Shown one piece after another: positions 26,301 through 33,912 of a stretch of DNA of 40,858 nucleotides. This DNA is from an uncultured Clostridia bacterium. Lineage in GTDB: Bacteria > Bacillota > Clostridia > Lachnospirales > Lachnospiraceae. Every line of letters begins with the position of its first letter. Position 1 is the first letter of the stretch. The notes beneath the pieces are model-generated. The model did not search any database. It was not told the origin of the DNA and was given only the letters and a program-made list of their open reading frames with translations. The stretch is from assembly GCA_947167565.1 (NCBI GenBank), contig CAMVIN010000007.1:1-40858 (forward strand). The letters run 5' to 3'. The translations under genes and the position numbers were made by a program.

Positions 26301-28176
26301 ACAGTGTTACCTTAGGACTCTGCGGTTCACCGGAGTAAGGAACTTCCTCGTTTTGTATGGCAGCAATCTCCCAGTTGCCATACAGGGTACCGGTATAATT
26401 TCTCTTCCCTCTAATGGTTATCTTATGAAGTCCTAATTCTGCCGCTTTCACAGCTCCTGTCAACTGGTAATCTGCCTCATCAATCATGACGCCAAGCCCC
26501 GTATCCAGCAGAGACGGATTCGGATTAATCAAATTCTGAGAATACGGAAAAACGGAATCCTCCAACCCGTTGTAAAGGATTTTTATCTCGCCGGCATATT
26601 TTTGCAAATCCCTCGCCACAACTGTCAGTGTCCCCTCAACGGGAGTAATCGCGTAATTCGGATTACTGTCCTCATTTACCGATATGCGAATGGTATATTT
26701 TCCCACATTCTGTTCCTTCATCTGCTCTTCTGTCATCGGCACAGAATCAGCATCCAGACACTCATAGGTCACACCGCGGATATTTCCGGAACTAATCACG
26801 CTGTCACCGGCTCCATCTGTCACTTCAATGCCATATGTACTCGCGTCAAATTCCAGTCCATACTCTTTGGAAATATCTTTTGCCTTTACTGTCACCGGTC
26901 GCTTTGTCACCGTAAGCGTTGCTGTACCGCTCACAGTAATTTTGTAATTTTTGTTTGCCTTATTAAAATCATTCGCCTGAATATCCGATACTGAAATTTC
27001 ATATTCTTTTACTGCTGCCGATTTATCTGCGCCGTCACAGGTAACTTTCCAGCCACTCAGCGTATCTTCTCCGCAAAGAGGAGTTGCGTCCGACACTTTA
27101 TAGCCAAACGAACTCAAATCTTTTGTATCACCATATACTTTTGTCTCATCCTTCGGCGACACCGTAATCGCTTTTCGGTTAATGGTAATCGTTCCCAGAT
27201 GTACCTCATCTGCCATATAGGTCGGATCTGTCACAACACGATAGTATACCTCATGCTCTCCGACATCCGTATATTCCGGCACTGTTGTATTCTCTTTGGA
27301 AATGTTGTCAGCCAGTTCCTCCTCAGATTCTCCAAAATAAACTTTTGCCCCATCCGGAAGTTCCTCAAATGTCATGGCATGACCGTTCCCATCATATGTC
27401 CCCTCATAATTGTGTGCCTTATAATTGAGTTTTCTCGGAACAATTCGCCAATAACGAATAATAACCCCCGTGTAATTCGGAGATGTTGTCCTGATTTCAA
27501 TTTTGTACAACTGACTTTTGTCTGTAATTTCACCATTTATCTCGTCTTCACTCGTTATTTCTGCATAATAGTCACCATTCTCTTCGTCAAGAGTGATGTC
27601 ACCATGTTTTACGGACACTTTGGGCGTTATACCGGAACCGGTATATACATAATTTGAGACAACCATCGTCTTACCGTCCAGTGTGAGCTCACTCTCTGAA
27701 TTTCCATCAAGTGTCACGGAAATATCGGAACCGTCCGTCTCTGTTGAATAATTGCCAAGACTCTTTCTTGCAATCTGAACTTCAGCGATTTCTACCGGCT
27801 CAACATCCTCGTATCCGGAAGAAGTGCCCGTCACCTTATAATAGACATGATAGGTACCCGCATCTGTCCCGGTAGGAATCGATGTACTCCACATTGCGCT
27901 GTTTTCCAGTTCTGACGCATCCGGTTCACTCGTCCACGCCGCATAGCGCATCGTTCCGCTTGCAACGCTTCCCGATGAAATAAGTTTTTGCTCCGAACCG
28001 GTATAGACCAGACCACTTTTCGCCGTTGGCACCTTTGTCACTGCGCTTGTCGCCGCCTCTGCCGTCGGCGCACTCCAAAACGGAACAACTGAAAACATCA
28101 TGATAATCGCCAAGAACCATGCAGTCAGTCGTACCGTCACTCCTCTCCCTCTCCATATATGTATCATTTTTTCCAA
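20317..28176 (-). CDS. Giant secreted MBG/YDG-repeat surface protein with helical repeats and Big_2-like end
   Basis: About 2,619 aa. AAGGAGG is eight bases from an in-frame TTG (28176) but 17 from the next ATG, so TTG is the likely start; the track's ATG at 28197 lacks a good site. A signal peptide ends near SAPTAEAA. Residues ~50-1535 are MBG/YDG-type beta modules, with KVYGD, KEYGL, KTYDG, KQYDG and KVYDG repeating at module starts and ANKNYKI at ends. Residues ~1540-1700 hold two similar modules (PTGLxAxKAT, MEYS). Residues ~1700-2370 are Ala-rich helical repeats like DUF1542/FIVAR. After a charged linker come a Fn3-like and a Big_2-like domain. No LPXTG or terminal membrane helix is seen. 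It is probably a surface adhesin or fibre, attached in an unknown way. Confidence 0.85.
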   Translation of the reverse strand: MEKMIHIWRGRGVTVRLTAWFLAIIMMFSVVPFWSAPTAEAATSAVTKVPTAKSGLVYTGSEQKLISSGSVASGTMRYAAWTSEPDASELENSAMWSTSIPTGTDAGTYHVYYKVTGTSSGYEDVEPVEIAEVQIARKSLGNYSTETDGSDISVTLDGNSESELTLDGKTMVVSNYVYTGSGITPKVSVKHGDITLDEENGDYYAEITSEDEINGEITDKSQLYKIEIRTTSPNYTGVIIRYWRIVPRKLNYKAHNYEGTYDGNGHAMTFEELPDGAKVYFGESEEELADNISKENTTVPEYTDVGEHEVYYRVVTDPTYMADEVHLGTITINRKAITVSPKDETKVYGDTKDLSSFGYKVSDATPLCGEDTLSGWKVTCDGADKSAAVKEYEISVSDIQANDFNKANKNYKITVSGTATLTVTKRPVTVKAKDISKEYGLEFDASTYGIEVTDGAGDSVISSGNIRGVTYECLDADSVPMTEEQMKEQNVGKYTIRISVNEDSNPNYAITPVEGTLTVVARDLQKYAGEIKILYNGLEDSVFPYSQNLINPNPSLLDTGLGVMIDEADYQLTGAVKAAELGLHKITIRGKRNYTGTLYGNWEIAAIQNEEVPYSGEPQSPKVTLSEGATVKYSPTTDDVATEDIKNLQYTLDRAPSFTKVGTYYVYAQVTQSEELYGGSVYNYKCTFTITPKEVKLAAVNKQKTYGASDPVLEYKVVEKEITSEEEAQTAPSALGSGDKLTGVQLVRTKSEDVGNSDGEDVGIYAIQVLEVPENFSQLSAVNKNYKIVGYLDGSLTIKKAVQQAQSDTVELLSQDHAAKTYDIQDKVINILETSTATSREEENLDFKNISYEIGEVAGDDIFASAPQVDANGIISYQLKDGASAEKEATIPVTVSSKNYEDFVFILTVSTKKNEGKISFKDDFSYSKTYDGSPVELSEGDAYTLEGTTGEVSVSYCEMTDEFPAGTEEYTAGTPKDAGRYMIKLVKAESSDFTEATACHEYTILKKAITIDLSSAAKDKTYDGEETAEFEDVIVSDAVTGVAGETFTIGNLSGVFQDETEGTDTTLAAKDVKLNESGEPVSKRVSVNTTQEAQNPEEPEGKLVVTPGTNTNRANYEIAYKTDNITATIVPYTITPVLAAKDKQYDGTDEAEVEVAFEEGLVGDEKIIVNGFHGTFEGKDVRFDTQGNPAPQSVTASKDTVVIIAGAGTKLDNYKFSTAPDTLDASAVLTATIRRREVAVTYNDVAEKVYDGSDEIELVGNIDTGIVENEEKGTVNEGIVVRNVKGTFVDEKDDGGNILLAGKDVKLDENGEAVAKTVAIDQSEASVEALQGTEIRNYDVTFPETDEVTASARIMPKELTVSYKTENKVYDGTTQAAVSGTAIGVGEDTFAISGLTGEFAGKDVAETIPVTVDSSHAAVIPKEGVRKENYTFAYPEKDDIGADITKCEISVAPVAGTKKYGEADPELNYEITSGSLVNGDRLTGITVTRAEGTDVGNYAMTVVSDNTKDTNYAITAVNIPTVNFTIVQADGPDGPTGLIAHKATSNMSSNGSIDGVDSTMEYSVNGGARWREIGEGETAITGLKAGEVLVRIKETMNVKVGSSVTVTIGVKGSQEAPTGLTAQKATSETAADGVVLGVTDEMEYSTDNGVNWTAVGEGKTEITGLEAGTVSVRYASTEDFNAGEIVRISVGNLQEDRDEAIREIERTLTTYSVTLNTLKQLSDDERSSYKSNIAAVKDDAKERIAQSTTVEDVTEKKTEALEKMATLLNAAKEVNLSNAKAKAAAAIEQAAADANAAVALMDMYTEEEKAVHIYDIDSMGIAAKRTFADETDVTKADDIADTTETVKSIQDIARTAASEAINRAIQKAQTEVNNLSNLSTTELLEALEKIAAEKKEFASEVSPGDAVVAMNEALDKISGYVAAAKAKNTLNLENAKKAANADIVKAQTLAEQTIETLLNLSTEEKEYYTNEIDVRSETGIVKVNRATTIDSITASDGLKNEALEAIAEVVSQAKEKNVTNLADVREAAIAEIEAAATAAVEEIGEDNLKNISAERSGFEEDIEKYKEKVIKVINGMTSAESILEENGPLAMAKSYIQGVIDAAKVKNEEKLAAAKEQAVAFLAAAKASADETIDGLEGLSDEEKDGFKSAVTEAQKEGKDRVYAATLVAAITAKDGLRDKAVEAIEDVVTEAKVSNLKNEKIAMLEEITELVEDAIAEIDEFEYLSEDKRDEAKAVIKAIFAEVDMAINGETEVSDEALGRVEAQGEKKERIRDILSEAANENFANLKGRMKRSIDDAVEAVQEDIEAMKSLTDEQREKATETINDAAAKAKAQVDSVTEPVAANLQKVVETASDAISVIFDTKDSAELLNSENAKAEREKEEEENVPDTREEDKKESSDKTAGEKTTEENPAGEDTTVRKKVNSLSMNSRLKVSQTGKKIKVSWGRVSGADGYKVFVQYCGKKYGKAAKTISSNTKTSAKITKINKKKLNLKKNYKVYVSAYKNENGKKVRVGKTIEAHIVGKNNTKYSNPKQIKLSRKNLRISAGRKFRISAKVVLKDKTKKHLSNAHARKLRFESTDTNVATVTKNGTIKAVASGICQIYVYARNGYTKKVTVRVK

Positions 28177-28223
28177 ACTCTTTTCCTCCTTAACCATATC
28201 GCTTTGCTTACTACTCTCTTTTT

Positions 28224-28251
28224 ATTATAGCAAAATGCATAATAAAGTCAA
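28224..28251 (-). promoter_or_regulatory. Promoter of the giant surface protein gene
   Basis: TTGACT (28246-28251, minus) and TATAAT (28224-28229), 16-bp spacing, about 48 bases before the TTG start. It is divergent from the degV promoter 45 bp away. Confidence 0.75.
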
Positions 28252-28296
28252 TTTTTTTCGCTTTCCCTGTACGTTTTGCACAACTTTTTATTTTCA

Positions 28297-28325
28297 TTGA
28301 CAAAGCCTTAGTTTTGCACGATAAT
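28297..28325 (+). promoter_or_regulatory. Promoter of the degV gene
   Basis: TTGACA (28297-28302) and GATAAT (28320-28325) are separated by 17 bp, about 36 bases before the ATG. The ribosome site AAGGAGG is at 28348-28354. Confidence 0.75.
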
Positions 28326-28361
28326 GATAAAAAAGACACCTAATTGCAAGGAGGATAACTG

Positions 28362-29198
28362 ATGATACGTATTATTACTGACAGCCTTTGTGATTTGACA
28401 ATGGCTGACGCCCAAAAGATGAACATTGACATTATGCCACTTCTCGTGCGCTTTGGAGAAGATGAATATAAATGTGGAGTGGATTTGTCAAACGAAGAGT
28501 TTTACACGAAACTTGAGCAGAGTAGCGAAATACCTACCACTGCTGCTGTCAATCCTTACGAATTTCAAGAAATTTTCAGAAAATACATAGATGCCGGAGA
28601 TGATGTGGTGGCAATTCTTTTTTCTAAGCACATGAGTGCCACTTATCAGTCAGCGACTATCGCCGCAGACGAGATTGAATCCGACAAGCTTCACCTCATT
28701 GACTGCGAGAACGGAGCCATGGGGCAGGCACTTCTCATCGCCACCGCTGTTGACATCCGGGATTCCGGTGTGACTGCCGAAGAACTTTGCGAGCAGATAC
28801 GAAGTCTTCTCCCGAAGACTCTCACTTACATGATTGTGGACAACATGGATTATCTGCATCAGGGCGGCCGTATCTCGGCCAGTGCAGAAGAAGTCAATGA
28901 GACAGTCCGTATTCATCCGGTATTGCGACTCCTCGCTGACGGGGTAAAGCCGGTAGACAAGGTACGCGGGAGAAAATCCGCCAATGCATGGCTGGTAAAT
29001 ATATTAAAAGAGCAACCGGCAGACACAAATTACAAATTAGTCATCGGTCACTCTAATGCGATTGAACGCGCAGAGACGCTGAAAGAACAATTCCGTGAAG
29101 CCGGAATTGAAAATGAAATTCTCATCACTTGTATTGCTCCGATTGTAGGAACCCACATCGGACCAAACAGCATCGGAATCGGGTATATAAAGGGATAA
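28362..29198 (+). CDS. DegV family fatty-acid-binding protein
   Basis: A 278-aa cytoplasmic protein of the DegV (FakB-like) family. The N-terminal MIRIITDSLCDL, the TTAAVNPYEF segment, the SATYQSA loop, and a C-terminal IGPNSIGIGYIKG are family hallmarks. DegV proteins bind a single fatty acid; FakB members present it to the FakA kinase for phosphorylation into phospholipid synthesis. No fakA is in the window, so a role in exogenous fatty-acid use is family-level inference. Start ATG follows AAGGAGG. The gene ends two bases from the convergent C39-like peptidase gene. Confidence 0.9.
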   Translation: MIRIITDSLCDLTMADAQKMNIDIMPLLVRFGEDEYKCGVDLSNEEFYTKLEQSSEIPTTAAVNPYEFQEIFRKYIDAGDDVVAILFSKHMSATYQSATIAADEIESDKLHLIDCENGAMGQALLIATAVDIRDSGVTAEELCEQIRSLLPKTLTYMIVDNMDYLHQGGRISASAEEVNETVRIHPVLRLLADGVKPVDKVRGRKSANAWLVNILKEQPADTNYKLVIGHSNAIERAETLKEQFREAGIENEILITCIAPIVGTHIGPNSIGIGYIKG

Positions 29199-29200
29199 GA

Positions 29201-30037
29201 TTATTTTTCCCATCCCGCCGGCAGAACACAAGTGCCGCCGATTTTATTATGTTTCCACTGGTTATTCTGCTCAGTATATGCCGTCACTGTCATGTACTGA
29301 CGATAGTTCGCAGTCTTCAAGGAACGGTAGATTTTCTTGAGCGGAACCCAGTGGCGATTGTGATTCGGATCTCCCGAATCCGTCAAAAAAATCTCATCGG
29401 TCTGCTCATTATAGAGAAACAGCACTACATAGTGACCGGGCGTACTTTTCCAATAACAGGTACTATCCTCGCTGCTCACTACAACAAGACACGCCTTGGA
29501 ATTTTTTACAATTTGTTGAAAATCTTTATATTTCTTCGGTTTTTTCCCTACTTCACAGGTGAATCCGGCATACTGCAGGGTATCCCGCATATAAGGCCAG
29601 TCAATCGCTCCACCACCGCCGTATTCCGTCATTTTTTTTGCATATTTGTACATATCAATCGGCGAACAGCGATAATCCGTCAGCGAACAGTAAATGTTCG
29701 CCATGCAACAGAGTCCGCAGCCGAAGCCCCCAAATGAGCCGCCATCATACAGTGTATTTCCCCATTTGCCCGACCAGTCAAGTCTCGCTTTCCACGACCT
29801 CGGTCCCTGGAGAAAAGAAGCAATTTTCTCCGTCGGGTCGCCGTTCTCCTGCACCGGCTCTTCTGTCGGCGCTGTCTCAACGACTGCATCAGAAGGCGCA
29901 ATTGTAGCCTCCGCACCGGTTGATGTCTCGGTTTCCTTTTCCTTAAATCGGCCCGGATAAACAATGACAGCAAAAAAGAAGAGCACAACCAACGCTACTA
30001 TCCCATGAAAAAGTCGCTTTCTTCGTTTTTTGGTCAT
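29201..30037 (-). CDS. Membrane-anchored C39-like cysteine peptidase (paralogue 1)
   Basis: A 278-aa protein with a basic N-terminus, one hydrophobic anchor at about residues 11-28, a T/E/A-rich linker to ~70, then a C39-like papain-fold domain outside the cell. The catalytic Cys is probably C107 in GGFGCGLCCMAN; the His is in PGHYVVLF; the Asp may be in LTDSGDP. It is closely related to the protein encoded upstream (30078-31091): both share GCGLC, YRCSPIDM-like, GHYV and a C-terminal (L)P-x-(G/N)W. No ABC transporter or bacteriocin precursor is nearby, so leader-peptide removal is unlikely; cell-wall peptide or surface-protein cleavage is more plausible. ATG follows GAGGGGGG. Confidence 0.82.
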   Translation of the reverse strand: MTKKRRKRLFHGIVALVVLFFFAVIVYPGRFKEKETETSTGAEATIAPSDAVVETAPTEEPVQENGDPTEKIASFLQGPRSWKARLDWSGKWGNTLYDGGSFGGFGCGLCCMANIYCSLTDYRCSPIDMYKYAKKMTEYGGGGAIDWPYMRDTLQYAGFTCEVGKKPKKYKDFQQIVKNSKACLVVVSSEDSTCYWKSTPGHYVVLFLYNEQTDEIFLTDSGDPNHNRHWVPLKKIYRSLKTANYRQYMTVTAYTEQNNQWKHNKIGGTCVLPAGWEK

Positions 30038-30077
30038 ACTCTTCCCCCCTCACATAATAGATATCACCAGGAGAGAC

Positions 30078-31091
30078 TCACTTCCCCGCTTTCCAGTTTG
30101 TAGGAAGGATACACTCACCGGTAAATACAGTATTTCTCCAGGTATCTGCCTGTTTGCTATAACCGGTAATATAAATGTACTGTCTCTCGCTGCTTGTCTT
30201 GAGTGAATTATATACATCTTCCAGAGCAACCCACTGTCTGTTAAGTCCATGTCCGCCTGAATCAGCAAGAAACACCTGATCCGTCTTCTTATCATAAAGG
30301 AACAGCGTTACATAGTGCCCCGACGTATGCTTCCATATACTTTTCTTATTACTATTGTTCACCAACACAATCATCGCCTTCGAATTCGCCATAAGTTCTT
30401 GAAATGCCTTGTACTCTTTCGGTTTCACACCGGAGAATGCTGTAAATCCGGTCTGATCAAGAACTGACATCATCTGTGACCACGCAATCGCACCGGCTCC
30501 CCGATACGAGGTCTTCTCTTCGGCGTAAGCCCGCATATCTAACGGCGAGCAACGATATTTTGACAGCGAACTGTATACATTGGCGAGCGAACAGAGCCCG
30601 CAGCCAAAAGAACCAAATGTACGCTTTTTAAAGACCTTATCCCCCCAGTCGCCCGACCATGTATAGCCGGACTCATACGAGAGCGAGCCCTGATAATAGC
30701 TCACAATCTTGTCCGTCTTATTCGATATATTGGCCGGTACCGGAAGCGAAACTCTTTTCGGTGTAGCCGTCGGTGTCGGCTTTGGTGTTGCCGTCGGTTT
30801 TGGTGTCGGCTTCGGTGTCGGCTTTGGTGTCGGTGTTGGCGATGGCGTAGGTGTAATCTGCTTTTTAAAATACTTTTTCTTTACCTGCACATGTGTCCCT
30901 GACAAATCCGGAACAACGGCAGCCACAGAAACCGTTCCCTTTGGCGGTCCGTCATATTTCAGCGCATTTGCCCTCGCCCGGTCCATATGTATCCCCGCTG
31001 CATAGATCAGCAGGATTGCCAGAACCAGAACACCCAAAACAACTATCTGAATCAATAATTTGTACTTTGATTTTCTCACCTTAACGCTCAT
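30078..31091 (-). CDS. Membrane-anchored C39-like cysteine peptidase with Thr-Pro linker (paralogue 2)
   Basis: A 337-aa protein: cytoplasmic basic start, one membrane helix at about residues 12-32, then a short region, a proline-rich linker at ~81-111 made of TP/KP repeats that likely spans the wall, and a C39-like domain from ~125. Putative catalytic residues are Cys164 in GSFGCGLCSLAN, His in SGHYVTLF, and Asp in LADSGGH. It begins 24 bases after glyS and ends 40 bases before its paralogue, so the two peptidase genes probably share the glyS transcript. The ATG has no ideally spaced ribosome site (AAAGGA is ~12 bases away; AGGGG touches the ATG), so the start is less certain. Confidence 0.82.
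   Translation of the reverse strand: MSVKVRKSKYKLLIQIVVLGVLVLAILLIYAAGIHMDRARANALKYDGPPKGTVSVAAVVPDLSGTHVQVKKKYFKKQITPTPSPTPTPKPTPKPTPKPTATPKPTPTATPKRVSLPVPANISNKTDKIVSYYQGSLSYESGYTWSGDWGDKVFKKRTFGSFGCGLCSLANVYSSLSKYRCSPLDMRAYAEEKTSYRGAGAIAWSQMMSVLDQTGFTAFSGVKPKEYKAFQELMANSKAMIVLVNNSNKKSIWKHTSGHYVTLFLYDKKTDQVFLADSGGHGLNRQWVALEDVYNSLKTSSERQYIYITGYSKQADTWRNTVFTGECILPTNWKAGK
30759..30851 (-). repeat. Thr-Pro/Lys-Pro coding repeats in C39 paralogue 2
   Basis: Tandem 6- and 12-bp variants of ggtgtcggctttggtgt on the plus strand encode the PTPKPTPK linker. Such repeats change length easily by slippage, so linker length may vary between strains. Confidence 0.8.
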
Positions 31092-31115
31092 CCCCTAGTT
31101 TTATCCTTTTATCTT

Positions 31116-32504
31116 TTAAAACGCAAACTTATCTGCAAAATATGACTTCAGTTCGGAAATCTTTACGCGCTCCTGCTCCATCGTATCGCGGTCACGTACC
31201 GTTACCATTCCGTCTTCTTCTGAATCAAAGTCATAAGTCACACAGAACGGTGTACCAATCTCGTCCTGACGACGATAACGCTTTCCAATATTTCCTCTGT
31301 CATCATATTCACAGTTGTATTCTTTACTAAGTTCCTCAAATACTTTTTCGGCATTTTCGTTTAATTTTTTAGAGAGTGGAAGCACTCCAATTTTTACCGG
31401 TGCGAGAGCCGGATGAAAATGAAGAACTGTTCTGACATCTCCCTCACCAATTTCCTCCTCGTCATATGCACTGCAGAGGAATGCAAGCGTCACACGGTCT
31501 GCCCCCAGTGACGGCTCAATCACATATGGAATATATTTTTCTTTTCTCTCATCATCAAAATATGTCATATCCTCGCCCGATGTGTTCTGGTGCTGTGTCA
31601 AATCATAATCCGTACGATCGGCAATTCCCCACAGTTCACCCCAGCCAAACGGGAAGAGGAACTCAATATCACTTGTCGCCTTGCTATAGAAAGAAAGTTC
31701 TTCCTGATCATGGTCTCTTACGCGCATCTCGTCTTCTTTAATGCCCAATGTCTGAAGCCAGTTGATACAGAACTCTTTCCAATATTTGAACCACTCGAGG
31801 TCAGTATCCGGCACACAGAAAAATTCCAGTTCCATCTGCTCAAATTCGCGGGTACGGAAAGTAAAGTTACCCGGTGTAATCTCATTTCGGAACGACTTAC
31901 CAATCTGCCCAATACCAAATGGCACCTTCTTACGGGATGTTCTCTGAACATTCTTAAAATTCACGAAAATCCCCTGTGCGGTCTCCGGGCGAAGGTACAC
32001 CGTATTCTTCGCATCCTCGGTAACACCCTGGAATGTCTTAAACATCAAGTTGAACTGACGGATATCTGTAAAATTGTGCTTGCCACAACTCGGACATGCC
32101 ACTTTATGCTCCTCGATGAATCCCTCCATCTTTTCTTTGTCCCAGCCATCAATCGAGCCATCAAGTTCAATACTATTCTTGCCCGCAAAATCTTCAATCA
32201 ACTGGTCAGCACGAAAACGCTCATGACACTCCTTGCAGTCCATCAAAGGATCCGAAAAGCCTCCTAAATGTCCGGAAGCAACCCATGTCTGCGGATTCAT
32301 CAAAATCGCACAGTCCACACCGACATTGTATTTATTCTCCTGAATAAACTTCTGCCACCATGCTTTCTTTACATTATTTTTTAATTCAACTCCGAGATTA
32401 CCATAATCCCATGTATTCGCCAACCCACCATATATTTCAGAACCCGGATAAATAAATCCTCTGCTCTTCGCCAGAGCCACAATCTTGTCCATTGTCTTTT
32501 CCAT
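31116..32504 (-). CDS. glyS: Glycine--tRNA ligase, single-chain class II type
   Basis: A 462-aa alpha-2 type GlyRS that charges tRNA-Gly with glycine. Class II motif 2 is visible as [25 protein letters not shown], quoted in part as RNEITPG and FRTREFEQ; motif 3 is [12 protein letters not shown] zinc-knuckle-like CxxC pair (CPSCGKH) and CKECHE lie in the insertion region. The anticodon-binding domain occupies the C-terminal ~100 residues. The start at 32504 follows GGAGG by nine bases. The leader from the promoter is only about 55 bases, too short for a T-box, so no tRNA-sensing riboswitch controls it here. Confidence 0.95.
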   Translation of the reverse strand: MEKTMDKIVALAKSRGFIYPGSEIYGGLANTWDYGNLGVELKNNVKKAWWQKFIQENKYNVGVDCAILMNPQTWVASGHLGGFSDPLMDCKECHERFRADQLIEDFAGKNSIELDGSIDGWDKEKMEGFIEEHKVACPSCGKHNFTDIRQFNLMFKTFQGVTEDAKNTVYLRPETAQGIFVNFKNVQRTSRKKVPFGIGQIGKSFRNEITPGNFTFRTREFEQMELEFFCVPDTDLEWFKYWKEFCINWLQTLGIKEDEMRVRDHDQEELSFYSKATSDIEFLFPFGWGELWGIADRTDYDLTQHQNTSGEDMTYFDDERKEKYIPYVIEPSLGADRVTLAFLCSAYDEEEIGEGDVRTVLHFHPALAPVKIGVLPLSKKLNENAEKVFEELSKEYNCEYDDRGNIGKRYRRQDEIGTPFCVTYDFDSEEDGMVTVRDRDTMEQERVKISELKSYFADKFAF

Positions 32505-32567
32505 TGAAAAAATCCTCCATGTCCTTACATTAATAATCATTTCCGTTTAAAGAGACGGTTAAACTTT

Positions 32568-32596
32568 ATTATACAAGGTTATGTGGGATTTTTCAA
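32568..32596 (-). promoter_or_regulatory. Promoter of glyS
   Basis: TTGAAA (32591-32596, minus) and TATAAT (32568-32573) with 17-bp spacing. The -35 overlaps the last codons of the hsdR remnant. GTTTAA and TTAAAC form a short inverted repeat in the leader. Confidence 0.8.
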
Positions 32597-33912
32597 GCAC
32601 TAATCCTGCTTTGTCCGAAATCCTCCATTCCGGCATATTTTTGTGCTAATTTATTCTCGTTTGCCAGTTCGCCGTCCTTAAAGTTAAAGACCTCATACTT
32701 TACATCATCGAAGCCAACAAACCACTTAACCGCAAACTTTTCTATTTCTTTATCAATCGCATTGTATCTCATTTCGTTGATGAGAACAGACATATCCTGT
32801 CCTGCAAACCTTATCTTATCATTTTCGAGTTCATCCAAAACCTGCATAAGTATATCACTGAGTCCCGGATTATCTTCTGCGTATTCACTCACAATTTTCC
32901 GAAGTTCTATCAGTTTATGTTCAAATTCAGCTTTGTCAAATGTATCGCTCTCATGTAAGAAATCAACAAATCCCTGCAACAGTTCTACAATGTATTCAAA
33001 ATCAATTTTAAATTTGCTGTATGCCACCAGGTCATAATCATCTACGATAACTGTTTCATCCGGATTCTCCGTTTTTTCTTTTTTAATATTTCTAAAATAT
33101 TCTTGTACGCTGCTGCATAATTCTCATAATCATCCTGCGAAAAATCAAGATTCTCTATTATCTTCGGACTGTAGGTAGAAAATGACTTTAAGTGCGCAAA
33201 ATCATGATCTAAGTCTCTAAACAAATGCACAAAGGATTGCATCTGCTTTTTGGAAAGATTCAGAGCATCTTCCAAACCCACCCTTGGAATAAAGAACCAG
33301 GGCATCATTTATCTTTTGCTTATATTCCTTCGGCGAGCGAAATGTGACAATCTGGCCATATTCTTTATTCGTATCAAATAAACGATTGGTCCTGGAAAAC
33401 GCCTGTATAAGACCTTGAGGGCTCATTGACGGCCTGTCAATGTAAAGCGTCGAAAGGCACGGTGCATCAAAGCCAGTAAGCAGACGGTCAACAACGATTA
33501 CCAGGTCAATCTGCTGTTCTCTGTCACAATATCGCTTTTCTTTTCTCGCCAAGCGGTCATTAAGGTTATTGTTATAAGCAGCAAGTCCCTCAAGCTGATA
33601 GGACGTTCCAAAAATGCCATTGTAATATGCTAAATATCGACTCATAGCTTTTTGATTATCCATAGAAGATTCCTCGTTTTCAGAAACAGAAAATGTAATC
33701 GCAACTTTCGGAAAGTCCGGCAATGCACGCTTTATTTCTTCATTAATTTTCAGTTCATCTTCTCCTGCTTTTATTTTAAGAAGAAGATCATAGTATTTCT
33801 GAGCTACAGCAATCGATTCAACAGTAAGCATAGCCTCATAAGATTTTCCTCTGCCATTTCTTCTTCCTCCAATTCCAATCTTCACTCTGCCAAAATCACG
33901 AAATTGTTCCAC
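32593..33912 (-). pseudogene. Truncated, frameshifted 3' remnant of type I restriction gene hsdR
   Basis: Three reading frames join into one HsdR-like C-terminal part. The first (to 33217) carries helicase-motif segments LLTGFDAPCLSTLYIDRP and IQAFSRTNR. A one-base frame change near 33285, at a GGG/TTT run, leads to LEDALNLSKKQMQSF. A second near 33070, in a run of A, leads to TENPDETVIVDDYDL and AYSKFKIDF. The N-terminal two thirds of hsdR (nuclease and first motor domain), and hsdM and hsdS, are absent. The homology begins around 33860 and overlaps the end of the lipoprotein gene by about 30 bases. HsdR cleaves DNA only with HsdM/HsdS, so this is non-functional. Homopolymer sequencing errors could explain the shifts, but not the truncation. 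Confidence 0.8.

Noticed and set aside
30759-30851. Short repeats resembling a repeat array
   Set aside because: They are in-frame Thr-Pro codon repeats with no spacers, so not a CRISPR array.
29201-31091. Bacteriocin leader-cleaving C39 system
   Set aside because: No ABC transporter domain, no double-glycine precursor peptide, and the domains are tethered outside the cell.
31590-32267. 225-aa plus-strand ORF opposite glyS
   Set aside because: glyS is unmistakable on the minus strand; this frame has no family features.
32505-32592. T-box riboswitch before glyS
   Set aside because: The leader from the promoter is only about 55 bases and lacks the T-box sequence and terminator pair.
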